A stretch of DNA of 64,000 nt from Mariniblastus sp. (GCA_022447555.1 JAKVBF010000012.1:141078-205077); one strand, 5' to 3'. Counted from the first letter of the stretch, positions 29,538 to 38,910 are shown. Translations and numbers: made by a program. The notes: generated from the sequence alone by a model not told the origin.

Positions 29538-29958
29538 GATATTTCACTCAAAGGAGATGCCTGTTCCACGGGACGCTCGCTTGCCTTAAAGGTGGATTCG
29601 AGAATTCGCGGCGTTTCGCCGGATCGTTCAATTGTCGATAGCGAGGGAACCTGTACAACCAGTCCTCCGAGAAATTCGAATAGCGCTGGCAGGATTCCGA
29701 GTCGCCTTGAGCGATCGTGGCCACAACTCGCAACTGCGACCGGAACTGCTGCACAGATCAGTCTTTAACGCCAATTCGGAGTGGTTGGAAGAAAATTCTC
29801 CAAAACGTTTTGATAGGAGAGGCTCAGCCAGTCAGTTTTCCCACGGCGACTGCTCGTTTGGAGGCTTCGATTACGGGGCGGTTGTTATTGGGTGCGGATT
29901 ACGGTTCGCTATAGAACAAACACTTCCCTAACCCCTTCTAAAACAGTAAGCATTTTTT
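29538..29958. other. Divergent intergenic region, nothing recognised
   Basis: About 420 bases between ctaA (leftward) and the M48-like gene (rightward), so both promoters should be here. Short frames inside it look like random translation. No hairpin or repeat stands out. Confidence 0.5.
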
Positions 29959-31104
29959 ATGAGCTACGCACGAGCCCGGTTGTGGTTAGGGATTTGCGGC
30001 GCCGGGTCGCTGGTCGTTTTGGCGACGATCATGCTTGCGACAGGTATCCCGAGTCAACGGCTGTCGCAACTCCAGACTCCCTCTGGGTCTGCGATGGGGC
30101 AGCTGTTCTTGCTCACGCTTTTGGTGGGGATGTGGTTGGCCCCACTCGACTTTTTAGGCGGCTTTTATTTACCGCGGAAATTTCACAAGTCTTTTTTTAG
30201 TTTTCGCTTTTGGTTCAAGCGTTACCTGCTGGCCATTTTGGGTCAGGCGTTTTTGTTCAGCGGTTCCGCTTGGCTAATCTTGCTCGCTGGCCAAACGTAT
30301 GGTTGGTTCGGTGCAGCTGCCGTCGTTCCCGTTTTAGGTTGGTGCTTTTTCGCTTTACGAAATAGGCTGATCTCGGCGAAGCGGCTAAACGCCTCGGGGT
30401 TGGTTTCGCGGTTGGGTCCAGCAATGGATCTGGTGAGACGCTGGAACATCGTCCCCGTTCCAACCATTGTGGTCAGTCATCGCGATCTCGGGTTCACGGG
30501 TGGAATCATTGGCGTTGGGAAATCGGCTCGAATCGTGATTCCACGCGCCTGGTTGAAAACGCTCTCTCGAGAAGAACTGGCGACCGCCATTTCGCGACGC
30601 TCCGTAGCGGTGAATAGCGGTAGCTACTTGCGCGGCATCCTTCTCGCATTTGGTTGGAATCTCGCGGGATTCCTGATGGCGAGTTGGCTTCCGAATGCAG
30701 GTTTGGAAACGGTCGGCCAACTGGCAACGACGGTGTGCGGTTTCACGATCTGGTCGTTTTTAGGGTTACTGACCCTGCCGACTCTCAGCCGGAACGCGTC
30801 ACTGGAGATTGACGACCAGCTAAGGGGCAGCGGTGTGCCGGCGAACTTGATTTGGGACACGGCCTATTCGCAAGACCAACTGCAGGACGGAGAGCCTCAT
30901 CGATCGAAGTGGATCGAGCGTGTCTTCCATCCGATTCCCAGCGTAAGCCAACGTAATCGGAGTCGTCCGCGGGGCCGGCTGGCCGCCTGGAACGTCGCGC
31001 ACACGACGCTGTTTTTATCTTGGTCCTGCTTTGGCGTTTTATCGCGGGCAGTGCATTGCAATATTGGTCGGCCAGAACTCTGGACGATGCTGCCGACGGA
31101 CTGA
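29959..31104 (+). CDS. Membrane protein related to M48 peptidases, zinc motif lost
   Basis: 381 residues. Hydrophobic segments: residues 10-30, 47-68, 88-110, 116-133 and two near 225-245 and 250-275. The central soluble part (VVPVPTI-type region to IPRAWLKTLSREELATAISRRS) has the layout of an M48 (HtpX/Ste24-like) peptidase. There LSxEEL is normally followed by HExxH, but here the positions read ISRRSVAVNSG, so zinc binding should be abolished. The C-terminus ends CNIGRPELWTMLPTD. Function unknown, perhaps a non-catalytic relative. The family link is inference from a short motif and the membrane layout. No strong ribosome-binding site before the ATG. Confidence 0.55.
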   Translation: MSYARARLWLGICGAGSLVVLATIMLATGIPSQRLSQLQTPSGSAMGQLFLLTLLVGMWLAPLDFLGGFYLPRKFHKSFFSFRFWFKRYLLAILGQAFLFSGSAWLILLAGQTYGWFGAAAVVPVLGWCFFALRNRLISAKRLNASGLVSRLGPAMDLVRRWNIVPVPTIVVSHRDLGFTGGIIGVGKSARIVIPRAWLKTLSREELATAISRRSVAVNSGSYLRGILLAFGWNLAGFLMASWLPNAGLETVGQLATTVCGFTIWSFLGLLTLPTLSRNASLEIDDQLRGSGVPANLIWDTAYSQDQLQDGEPHRSKWIERVFHPIPSVSQRNRSRPRGRLAAWNVAHTTLFLSWSCFGVLSRAVHCNIGRPELWTMLPTD

Positions 31105-31514
31105 AACAATCGATGCCTGGTCGTCATTCTCTGGCATGATCGAATGGTTGATTTGTGGACGTTCCGGATCATGGGTACCAGGCCTCTCCCATTCGGCAGC
31201 GATTATCCCGGACAGAAGCACATTGACGCTGTTTCAAGAGGGCGGAAATCGGAAGTGCTGGGAATTGAGGGCGTTTTAGTATCCAATGTTGACAAGGGGT
31301 TCATCGGCGGTGAAGGTGAATGGGCCACTCTTGGCGGTTGGCTTGGCGGCCGTTTCGCATCATGCTTGATTCCGGACAAATTACCAATTAACAATGTCGT
31401 CAACCGGAGCCGATTCTCCTAGCGTGTCGCTTTGCTCATTCAAACCTTCCATTCGGCCCGGTTATAGTGGTCGATAACTGATAATTGTTAGCCGGCTAAA
31501 TTAAGGAACCTTTT
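31105..31514. other. Intergenic region at the left border of an AT-rich stretch
   Basis: About 410 bases with no recognisable gene; the frame at 31144-31422 has no family pattern. Base composition shifts toward AT at the right end (from about 31480), just before the sulfotransferase gene. Confidence 0.45.
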
Positions 31515-32372
31515 ATGACAAATCGACATTTGGAAAAAAGATACAAGGGTTTGCATTATGAGGCGGGACGATTGCCAGACCGCTTAATTGATTCCAAATT
31601 ATATTGGAGTTTACCGTACGAAATTAGACGATTTATGTATGGTGTCTTCTCACCTACCAGCCTTTGGCGTATCCACCAGCAGCGTTCGGTGCAGCCCGAA
31701 AATCTAAATGCTTCGACATTAAAACTCTTTTGCGACACCCAATCTATTTTTGTTCACATCCCCAAATCCGCTGGAATATCGATAGGACTTAGTCTTTATG
31801 GTCGAAAGACTGGAGATCACAGGACAATAGCAGACTACAAGTTATGTTTCACCAAAAATGAATTTCAATCTTTTTTTAAGTTTGCTTTTGTTAGGAATCC
31901 TTGGAGCAGGCTTCTTTCAGCATATTTGTACTTGAAAAAGGGAGGAAGAAACAAACAAGACGATGATTGGGCAATTAAATTTCTTTCCGCTTATAATACC
32001 TTTGAAGAATTCGTTTCAAGCTGGGTGAATGAAGAGAATATTCGCTTAGGGTTGCATTTTAGACCGCAGTATGAGTTCCTCTGTACAAGCGGATCGACAC
32101 CAGAGGTCGATTTTATTTGCTACTTCGAAAATATTGCCAATGATTACAATTACATTCGGAACAGAATTGGAATAGGCAATGAGCTAATGTTTGTTAACAA
32201 AACAGCCAAAGATAAACTAGACTATCGACACTATTACAATAAAAGAACAAGAGAAATTGTTGAAACGGTTTACCGTGAGGACATACAAGTTTTTGGTTAT
32301 AACTTCGAAGGTACTTCACTAAAAAGCCAGTTAGCAAGACGTTCCACCGGACTCACTGAGGCTATCCGTTGA
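31515..32372 (+). CDS. Sulfotransferase family 2 protein (carbohydrate sulfotransferase-like)
   Basis: 285-residue PAPS-dependent sulfotransferase. The 5'-phosphosulfate loop is IFVHIPKSAGISIG and the 3'-phosphate site is FAFVRNPWSRLLSAYLYLKKG; the region DFICYFENIANDYNYI is also typical of the Sulfotransfer_2 family. It would sulfate a surface glycan, the reverse of the many sulfatases in the window. No signal peptide is seen. The gene is strikingly AT-rich and uses A/T-ending codons unlike its neighbours (runs such as aataaaagaacaagagaaattg), suggesting recent acquisition. An AAGGAACC sequence precedes the ATG by about 9 bases. Confidence 0.88.
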   Translation: MTNRHLEKRYKGLHYEAGRLPDRLIDSKLYWSLPYEIRRFMYGVFSPTSLWRIHQQRSVQPENLNASTLKLFCDTQSIFVHIPKSAGISIGLSLYGRKTGDHRTIADYKLCFTKNEFQSFFKFAFVRNPWSRLLSAYLYLKKGGRNKQDDDWAIKFLSAYNTFEEFVSSWVNEENIRLGLHFRPQYEFLCTSGSTPEVDFICYFENIANDYNYIRNRIGIGNELMFVNKTAKDKLDYRHYYNKRTREIVETVYREDIQVFGYNFEGTSLKSQLARRSTGLTEAIR

Positions 32373-32467
32373 AATTATGTAATGTCTCTAAATCATCGTG
32401 AATGTTTCACAACGCCGCAGCAAGGGGATCCACTGGCTGGGAAAGCGTGAATCACGTCTCCATGCGA

Positions 32468-32845
32468 TCACTCGAACGTACCCTTTAGCTCAGGGATCGT
32501 ATCGGTTTGAAGCTTTTCAATTCGCAACAGCAAGGCATCGCACGCGCGAGAATACTGATCCGCTCGCTGTTTTCGCTTCAGCCACTCGGCGTTGTCTGAG
32601 AGATCGGTGACTCCCTGGCGATTTAAAATTTTGGAATAGTCAGTGACTGTTTTTTGTTGCCGGATTTTCCAACGGCTTAATTCTACCAAATCCTGCTGAA
32701 GGATTGTCAGTTCTGACTGGCTATCGGCCAGTTGCTGTTTGAGTGAACGCAAACGCAAGGTGTCAGCATCGGTTTCCCCACAACCGAGGCAGATCAGGGA
32801 GAGTAGCGTGACGTTGGCGAACGCAACATTAAAATCTCGAATCAT
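32468..32845 (-). CDS. Small coiled-coil lipoprotein, unknown function
   Basis: 125 residues from ATG 32845, preceded by GAGG at suitable spacing. A signal peptide leads to a lipoprotein-like cysteine (SLICLGCGETD), then Leu/Gln-rich helical segments predicted to coil (LKQQLADSQSELTILQQDLV, ALLLRIEKLQTDTI). I do not recognise a family. It is the last of a leftward series (DUF1552, DUF1592, sulfatase remnant, this gene) with short gaps, so it may share their transcript. Confidence 0.55.
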   Translation of the reverse strand: MIRDFNVAFANVTLLSLICLGCGETDADTLRLRSLKQQLADSQSELTILQQDLVELSRWKIRQQKTVTDYSKILNRQGVTDLSDNAEWLKRKQRADQYSRACDALLLRIEKLQTDTIPELKGTFE

Positions 32846-32891
32846 TCCAGCCCTCATGAATCGTATGCATTCCGTAAAAACCAAAAGCACC

Positions 32892-33082
32892 TCACTTAAT
32901 CGTGACATCATTTCCTTTTCGAATCTGCTGCAACTGTTCTTTTGTGATGTTTTGCCAAGGGGCATTTTTGGAGTTGGCCCCCATGTCGTCTGCCAGGATG
33001 ATCAGAACGTTCGGCTGAGTATCGGCAAAATGTTTGCAGCAAAAAGTAGCAAAAAGGAAACGATCAAAAAGTAATTTTTCAT
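32892..33082 (-). pseudogene. Remnant of a secreted sulfatase (N- and C-terminal ends only, frameshifted)
   Basis: ATG 33082 opens a signal peptide (MKNYFLIVSFLLLFAA) that runs into a stop after 26 codons. Shifting frame near the end of the signal peptide gives FADTQPNVLIILADDMGANSK, in parts the universal sulfatase opening (PNVLIILADDMG). Within a few codons this continues as NAPWQNITKEQLQQIRKG and a stop at 32894-32892, which reads like a sulfatase C-terminal tail. About 400-450 codons of core would thus be missing, including the formylglycine motif. It sits 10 bases after the DUF1592-type gene. Confidence 0.75.
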
Positions 33083-33092
33083 CTTGCTGGTC

Positions 33093-35552
33093 CTAGTTTT
33101 GCAGAAAACTTTCACTGGTGACGATCGCCTGAATGAGGTCCCGAAGGCCTTTTTGGGGATCAGCCATGTCCTGACAAATTCTGTCGATGGCGGGGCGGTC
33201 GCCGATTTCGAGTTCACGTCCCAACGCGTAGGTCATCAGTTTCTCGGTCAAGCAGCGCTTGAACTGATGTTGTCGATCCACCAAGAGTTTTCGAAATTCT
33301 GATAATGTTCGAAATGACTCTCCACCGGGTAGTCTGCCTGTTGAATCGATGGGCATCTTCTTCTCGTACTCGTCTCGCCAGCCTCCAATGGCGTCGAAGT
33401 TTTCCAGTGCAAACCCGAGAGGATCGATCTTGCGATGGCACTCGGCGCAGGTTGCGACTTGCCGATGCTTCTCGAGTTGCTCACGGAGAGTGATCGCACC
33501 GCGAATGTCGGGCTCGATTGCGGGCACGTCTGGCGGAGGGGGAGGTGGAGTATAGCCGAGTAGTTTCTCAAGAACGAAGATGCCGCGTACCACGGGCGAA
33601 GTGTCAACTCCGTTGGCTGATGCGGTGAGGAATGCTCCATGGCCGAGCATTCCGCCGCGCTGGCTACCCTTAAGAGACACACGCTGAAGTTTGTTGCCTT
33701 CGACACCCTCAATGCCGTAGTGCAAAGCGAGTTCTCGATTGAGAAACGAATAATCGGCGTCTAGGAACTCTCGCAATGAAAGATTGCCATCAAGCACGTG
33801 ACGGAAGAATGTTTCCGTCTCGTTACGCATCGCCGTTTCGAGGTTGTCGCGGTAGTATTCAAGAAACCCCGACGGCGGCATAGTGCCAATATTGTCTAGG
33901 TCCAGCCAGCGACGAATGAAGTGTTTGATAAATCGGTCGGATTTTGGATCGGCAAGCAAGCGTGTCGCTTGTGTTGACAAACCGGAGCGTAATTTCCCGG
34001 CGACTGCCAGATTGAGAAGCGTTTGATCGGGAGGCGATGACCACAGAAAATACGACAGCCTCGACGCCAGCGCGATTTCGTCCAGCTCACCTTCACCGAG
34101 ATTCAGGTATAGGAATCCAGGCGAACAGAGAATCGCCTGAAAGCCGAGCTGAAGGGCTTGTAGCGGCTCGACACCTTCGTTGATCTTACGAGCCACGAGT
34201 TGTTGAATCGGTTCCAGCTCACCGTCAACTGGTACACGTCGAAATGCTTCCTTGGCAAATGATTCGAGCCGCTGAGCGATGGTCGTGGCCTTCAGTTCGT
34301 TAAGCGATAGATTCCCATACATTGAGTGATGACCGGAGGGCGGCCACGTTTCAACATGCGGGCCTTCGATTTGGATTTCCCAGATTCTCAGACGAGGCCC
34401 CTGGTATGCTTTAAGAACCCCATTTGCCTTCTCTGTGCCTGCCTTCATGCCGACAAAAGGTTTGAACTCCGGTTTGTCAGCGGCCTTGGTCGTCAGGAGT
34501 CTGACTAATCGCTTCGCGGATAGAGGACCATTTCGAAAGCGAACTTCCGGTTCGTAGCCGGCTTCCATGAAAACATCCCGTTCAAACCATTGTGGTTCTT
34601 CACTCGTCAATTCGATCAACGCCAACGATGTCATCTTTGAGACGTTTCCGGAACTCTCAACGCTGCCTCGCCGATCAACAGAAGCAAGTTCCATCACTAG
34701 GGGATCTCCGTTTCGAAAATCGCCGAGAGCATTTCCGTAGTCATGCACACGTCCAACGGCGGCCGCTCGCACACGAATGGTGTAGGTGCCACTGTGAGCG
34801 ACGCCGCCCTGCTGCAACAGTGGTTTGAATCCTATGTGCCCGCCTCGATAATGTCGGCCATAGAGGTCGGTGTAAGGCGTATCTGGAATAAATCGGTACC
34901 GGTCTGGTTTAAAGAGCTTAGGCAGGCCGTTGGCACTCTTGCCACTGAAGTAGAATGGCGACTGCTGTGTGTATTTCTTTGATGCCGGGCGGGCTCCAAA
35001 TTCAGTGGCTCGTTGAATGGCTTCTTCGGCGGCGTCAAAGTAGTGATCCATCAATCTACCAGACGTGACCAAACCAGCACCGTTGTTATCCAACCCGTGG
35101 ATTTTCACTTCCTCGGGAAACTCTTCAGTTGGATCCCAAACGTCGACATTGATTCCCAGTAGTTCGCCAATCGTCTGCCGGTATTCCCACGAATTGAGAC
35201 GCCGAAGAACACTGTGTCCACCGGAAGTATTCAATTCAATATGTGCTGTCGTGATTCTTTGTGTCAGATGTGCGATGAACTTAGCGCGTGATTCGGCTGT
35301 CGGTTGAACCTCTTCTTCCGGCGGCATGCTTTGAAGGTTTAACTGGTCGACGATTTCCTGGTATCGCTCGAGGTCGTCGAGCGTCTTGATCTGCCCGGCA
35401 AGTGTATCGAATCGACGATCGGCGCTTTGATCCTCGCTGCCGTGACAGCGGATACAGTGTTTCTTGAGAAATGCCGAAGTGAGTTCGTCAGCCTCGGCAA
35501 TCGAACTGACTCCAAGCAAAGCCAGTATCGCACATAGGATGATCGTTTTCAT
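33093..35552 (-). CDS. DUF1587/DUF1592/DUF1588/DUF1585 planctomycete cytochrome c-like protein
   Basis: 819 residues with a signal peptide (MKTIILCAILALLGVSSIAEA). The N-terminal cytochrome-like module has heme motif Cys33-x-x-Cys36-His37 (HCIRCHGSE). The DUF1587 region (LRRLNSWEYRQTIGELLGI), DUF1592 (LASRLSYFLWSSPPDQTLL), DUF1588 (YTPPPPPPDVPAIEPD, then CAECHRKIDPLGFALENFD with a second CxxCH) and DUF1585 (the C-terminal KLMTYALGRELEIGDRPAI) follow in the usual order. Such genes are hugely expanded in planctomycetes and nearly always paired with a DUF1552 gene, as here (3-base gap). Periplasmic, function unproven, presumed redox-linked. Confidence 0.95.
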   Translation of the reverse strand: MKTIILCAILALLGVSSIAEADELTSAFLKKHCIRCHGSEDQSADRRFDTLAGQIKTLDDLERYQEIVDQLNLQSMPPEEEVQPTAESRAKFIAHLTQRITTAHIELNTSGGHSVLRRLNSWEYRQTIGELLGINVDVWDPTEEFPEEVKIHGLDNNGAGLVTSGRLMDHYFDAAEEAIQRATEFGARPASKKYTQQSPFYFSGKSANGLPKLFKPDRYRFIPDTPYTDLYGRHYRGGHIGFKPLLQQGGVAHSGTYTIRVRAAAVGRVHDYGNALGDFRNGDPLVMELASVDRRGSVESSGNVSKMTSLALIELTSEEPQWFERDVFMEAGYEPEVRFRNGPLSAKRLVRLLTTKAADKPEFKPFVGMKAGTEKANGVLKAYQGPRLRIWEIQIEGPHVETWPPSGHHSMYGNLSLNELKATTIAQRLESFAKEAFRRVPVDGELEPIQQLVARKINEGVEPLQALQLGFQAILCSPGFLYLNLGEGELDEIALASRLSYFLWSSPPDQTLLNLAVAGKLRSGLSTQATRLLADPKSDRFIKHFIRRWLDLDNIGTMPPSGFLEYYRDNLETAMRNETETFFRHVLDGNLSLREFLDADYSFLNRELALHYGIEGVEGNKLQRVSLKGSQRGGMLGHGAFLTASANGVDTSPVVRGIFVLEKLLGYTPPPPPPDVPAIEPDIRGAITLREQLEKHRQVATCAECHRKIDPLGFALENFDAIGGWRDEYEKKMPIDSTGRLPGGESFRTLSEFRKLLVDRQHQFKRCLTEKLMTYALGRELEIGDRPAIDRICQDMADPQKGLRDLIQAIVTSESFLQN

Positions 35553-35555
35553 GAT

Positions 35556-36809
35556 CTATCCCTTTCCAATTTCCATCGGAGAGAATGTTCCCGTGCTTCT
35601 ACCAAACCGCTCCCGTTCCGCACCGAACCAATTCAGGACGGACAGCCACAGGTTTGAAAGCGGCACTCGATTGTGCTGGTCCGCGGGACAGACAAGATGA
35701 CCCTTGTGTTGAACCCCGCCGCCGGCGAGCAGTACTGGAAGATCTCGGTTGCTGTGTCGAGATCCGTCACTCATGCCGCTGCCGAAGACGATCAGCGTGT
35801 TGTCGAAGATCTGTGCCTCTTTTAGCCGGGACATGAAGTCGCTGAGCTTGGATGTTAAGAAGGCTTCCACAATTTGAAGTTGGCCGATTCGATCTTCTGA
35901 CTTACTGTGGTGAGAGAGCCCGTGGTAACTGCCTAAGTCCAGTTCTGCTGTACGAAAACCAAGCCCCGTTTCCAACGTTGCGACGCGAGTGGAGTCTGTC
36001 TGCAATGCCAGAGCCATCAGGTCATAAAGTAGAGCCACTTCGTCGATATGTTGCCGTTGCTCATTTAGCACTTCATCAATCGGCGCCTTCGGTTTGGGGC
36101 GGTCGAGCCAGTCTTTGGACATCTGTAATCGCCGCTCAACATCACGGACGGATGTCAGATATTGGTCGAGCTTGTTGCGGTCTGCCGCGTTGAGTGTTCG
36201 ATTCAAGGAACCTGCCGAATCGCGTAGAGCGTCGAGCACGCTGGCTCGATGCCTCAAACGCTTACGTTCCGCTTCACGCTCAACCTTAGGTGAATTAACG
36301 AAGAGGCCTTGGAAAAGCATGGCTGGATTATTGATCGGCGGTACATGAACCCCGGCTCGAGTCCAACACATATCAGTTCCCCGGTCGATCCCAGTGTTGA
36401 TCGAAGCGAAGCGTGTAGCGCTTCCGACGTGCTCGGCGGCGGCTTGATCGAGGGAAATATTCTTTTCGGGAAATCCGTCGGCCTCTTCCTTCTTGATACT
36501 GTTCAAGAAACCTTGAACTCCCTTGTGTCCGCCGTTGAGTCCGTGATCGAGGTTCGAAAATACCGTCAGGTCTTTTCGATGTGTCTCGAGTGGCTTCAAT
36601 GTTGATGTTGGCACATAGTCCTGACCGGCTTCCTTTGGAAAGAAGTTGCCTGGGTAGAATCCTAGGTGATTGCCAACGCAGACCAAACGCCGCGGCGAGT
36701 CCCCACTTGCTGAAGTATTGGTTGCAAAACTTTCGAAAGCCGGAAGCGAAAGAGCGATGCCGGTTCCTTGAAGGAATCGGCGGCGATTCAGTTCTGTTAG
36801 TTTGTTCAT
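35556..36809 (-). CDS. DUF1552 protein with Tat-type signal
   Basis: 417 residues. The N-terminus LNRRRFLQGTGIALSLPAF is a twin-arginine-like export signal. The body has the DUF1552 pattern: CVGNHLGFYPGNFFP, TVFSNLDHGLNGGHKGVQGFL, SLDQAAAEHVG and LIVFGSGMSDGSRHSNRDLPVLLAGGG, related to the alkaline-phosphatase/DUF1501 fold. First gene of the leftward unit with the DUF1592-type cytochrome gene 3 bases downstream. The two are presumed to act together in the periplasm; biochemical role unknown. Confidence 0.95.
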   Translation of the reverse strand: MNKLTELNRRRFLQGTGIALSLPAFESFATNTSASGDSPRRLVCVGNHLGFYPGNFFPKEAGQDYVPTSTLKPLETHRKDLTVFSNLDHGLNGGHKGVQGFLNSIKKEEADGFPEKNISLDQAAAEHVGSATRFASINTGIDRGTDMCWTRAGVHVPPINNPAMLFQGLFVNSPKVEREAERKRLRHRASVLDALRDSAGSLNRTLNAADRNKLDQYLTSVRDVERRLQMSKDWLDRPKPKAPIDEVLNEQRQHIDEVALLYDLMALALQTDSTRVATLETGLGFRTAELDLGSYHGLSHHSKSEDRIGQLQIVEAFLTSKLSDFMSRLKEAQIFDNTLIVFGSGMSDGSRHSNRDLPVLLAGGGVQHKGHLVCPADQHNRVPLSNLWLSVLNWFGAERERFGRSTGTFSPMEIGKG

Positions 36810-37067
36810 AGTCAGGCACTCATTGAGATTTTAAGTGGTTATCGGCGGCAACGAGCGCGCGGATCTGGTCCATGCCATTCTTGACATTCAAGGTGACGCG
36901 GAGCACACGGCGATCGACACTTAAGTTTACCACATCGGTGTCGTGACTTCGCTGGCGGTAATAAGAATCGCTCTTTGGTTCTGGCCGATTGAGCAAAAAG
37001 GAGCATTAAAAGGAATGCGTTATTAAGAAAATTGCCAAATACTTCCTTTTCCCGATTTTAACTTGTT

Positions 37068-38309
37068 CTAGGGTTCTGGAAAAGTTTGGTAAACGACTTT
37101 TCGCAGTCCAATAGGTATTTCCCAACTAAAGGGTCGTGCTCTAGCCATGAACAGACCAAACATTTTGTTTTGTGGGTCAATCCAAAAATGGGTGTTGTGA
37201 TATCCCGCCCATCCGTAGATGCCCTTGGGGCTTGCAGTTTCGTGCTCAGATGGTTTGTCCAGAACAAACAGTGAGAAACCGTTGTAGTGCCCTTTGAGTG
37301 GCTCAAAAGCATCCGGCTCTTCCGGGAATCCGCCGGACCACTTCTTTGTCATTGTTTGAATGCTCGCAGGGGAAATTATGGTCTTACCACGAAATTTTCC
37401 TCCCATGGCCAGCATTTCACAAAAACGGCTATAGTCTTCAATGGTTGAGACGAGTCCGGCGTCACCGAAGTGTGCTTTTGATTCCTCCTGATAGGTCATT
37501 TGATCAAGAAGGTAAGTAAACCCCTTTAAAGATCCCGTATTAATGAAAAGTGGCTGAAAGCGACCTCTTTGTTCCGGGGTCATGGAAAACCCCGTATCCA
37601 CCATGCCTAAGGGCTCAAAGAGCCTGCTTTTTAAAAATTCCTCCAGGGGAAGCCCTGATATGATTTCGATCAGTCGACCCTGAATACCTTGATTTATTCC
37701 GTACAAATATCGCGTGCCCGGTTCAAAGGCGAGCGGTGTGTTTGCACAGGACTCTACGAAAGATTGAAGATCGTTAAAGCGGGTCTGGTTTGGATAAATT
37801 GAATCAAAGGAAACGTCTGGTACACCGTCAATATCAATTCCATTCTCAAGCCTTGGGTAGCCCCATCCGGTGCGATGGGTCATCAAATGGATAATTCGCA
37901 ATGGCTGGGTGCATGGCCGAATTTGATCACCATCTTTGAACTTGAGTTCTTTAAAGCAGGGGATATATTTTGAGACTTCATCATTCCAATCAAATTTACC
38001 TTCTTCGTGTAACATCATCATGGCGACAGTCGTAATTGGCTTGCTCATCGACCAAATTGGAAAGACTGTTTTATCGTTGATCTTCTTGTCACCTGTCTTC
38101 TTCGACTCAACGGCCTTGTGGTAAATTCTTTTACCCTCCTTAAAGATCATTACGAAATTACTGCCGGTGGTCTCTTGTTTTATTAGAGAACGTTGATACT
38201 CCTCAACAGCACCATCAAGATCGTCAGCTACAGATTTATTTGAAATCAGATAAAAACCAAACAAAGTAAATAAGGTTATTAAGTAAAAATGATGCGTTCT
38301 TGAAAACAC
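37068..38309 (-). CDS. Serine hydrolase, class C beta-lactamase/esterase family
   Basis: 413 residues with a signal peptide ending SVAD|D. The Ser-x-x-Lys motif is Ser87-Met-Ser-Lys90 (IWSMSKPITT). The usual Tyr-x-Asn is represented by RYLYGINQG, and the third motif region by WAGYHNTHFWIDPQ. It belongs to the beta-lactamase-related esterase/peptidase group; hydrolysis of an ester or D-amino-acid peptide in the periplasm is likely, substrate unknown. AT-rich compared with the core genes, similar to the sulfotransferase at 31.5 kb. Stands alone between the DUF1552 gene and the tRNA. Confidence 0.9.
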   Translation of the reverse strand: MFSRTHHFYLITLFTLFGFYLISNKSVADDLDGAVEEYQRSLIKQETTGSNFVMIFKEGKRIYHKAVESKKTGDKKINDKTVFPIWSMSKPITTVAMMMLHEEGKFDWNDEVSKYIPCFKELKFKDGDQIRPCTQPLRIIHLMTHRTGWGYPRLENGIDIDGVPDVSFDSIYPNQTRFNDLQSFVESCANTPLAFEPGTRYLYGINQGIQGRLIEIISGLPLEEFLKSRLFEPLGMVDTGFSMTPEQRGRFQPLFINTGSLKGFTYLLDQMTYQEESKAHFGDAGLVSTIEDYSRFCEMLAMGGKFRGKTIISPASIQTMTKKWSGGFPEEPDAFEPLKGHYNGFSLFVLDKPSEHETASPKGIYGWAGYHNTHFWIDPQNKMFGLFMARARPFSWEIPIGLRKVVYQTFPEP

Positions 38310-38787
38310 AGGCTGGTCTCCGAATTAGATTTAATGTTATCGGTTTAAATTGAGTATTAAACGCTAAAGGATTGTAGATCAAAAAGGGAAGTGGGTTACC
38401 CAATAAAGATTGCCAAAGTTCAAGGATGAGTGATTGCCCTTCGTTTGATTTTACTAACTCGTGACCCTGGCATTATGAAAAATTTTTATGGCTATTAATG
38501 TGCCGACGTATTCATTCAGTTTTTTACGGGTGTGATTGAGGTACGACATTAAAGTGTTGAGAATAAGCCTTCAAGGTTGAAAGGTCGGAGCGAGAAAGCT
38601 TGACAGACAACGCCAAAGAGCCTTTCAGCAGGCCCGCGGTCCTTCTCACAGTTCTTTCTGTCCGGAGTTCTTTTTTATGTCTTTGTGTTGTTGCTTGGTC
38701 ATGCTGGTTTGTGCTGTTACTCAGCACGCATCTTATGTTGAGGCATTGCCCCAGAACCCGAATGCGTTTTACTTTGGGAATTATACG
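38310..38787. other. AT-rich intergenic region, nothing recognised
   Basis: About 480 bases between the serine hydrolase start and the terminator of tRNA-Val. Short frames exist but look like random translation. I looked for a second copy of the tRNA 3' end here and further left and saw none. Confidence 0.45.
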
Positions 38788-38832
38788 AAAAACCCCCCAA
38801 CAATCACCGTTTGCCGATGACTGCTGAGGGTG
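38788..38832 (-). terminator. Intrinsic terminator of tRNA-Val
   Basis: On the minus strand, just after the tRNA: CCCUCAG-CAGUCAUCG, loop GCAAA, CGGUGAUUG-UUGGGGG (a stem of about 16 pairs including wobbles), followed by GUUUUUCG. Terminates the single tRNA transcript. Confidence 0.85.
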
Positions 38833-38836
38833 TTAA

Positions 38837-38910
38837 TGGGCGATATTGGACTTGAACCAACGACCTCCACGATGTCAACGTGGCGCTCTAGCCAGCTGAG
38901 CTAATCGCCC
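38837..38910 (-). tRNA. tRNA-Val (anticodon GAC)
   Basis: 74-base cloverleaf on the minus strand. Acceptor stem GGGCGAT/ATCGCCC with discriminator A; D arm GCTC-AGCTGGCTA-GAGC; anticodon arm CCACG-TTGACAT-CGTGG (anticodon GAC, reads GUC/GUU); variable AGGTC; T arm GTTGG-TTCAAGT-CCAAT. CCA is not encoded. Directly followed by a terminator. Confidence 0.96.

Noticed and set aside
31105-38836. A direct repeat of the tRNA-Val 3' end as an attachment site
   Set aside because: I searched by eye for the reverse complement of the T-arm and acceptor end and found none; no integrase gene either.
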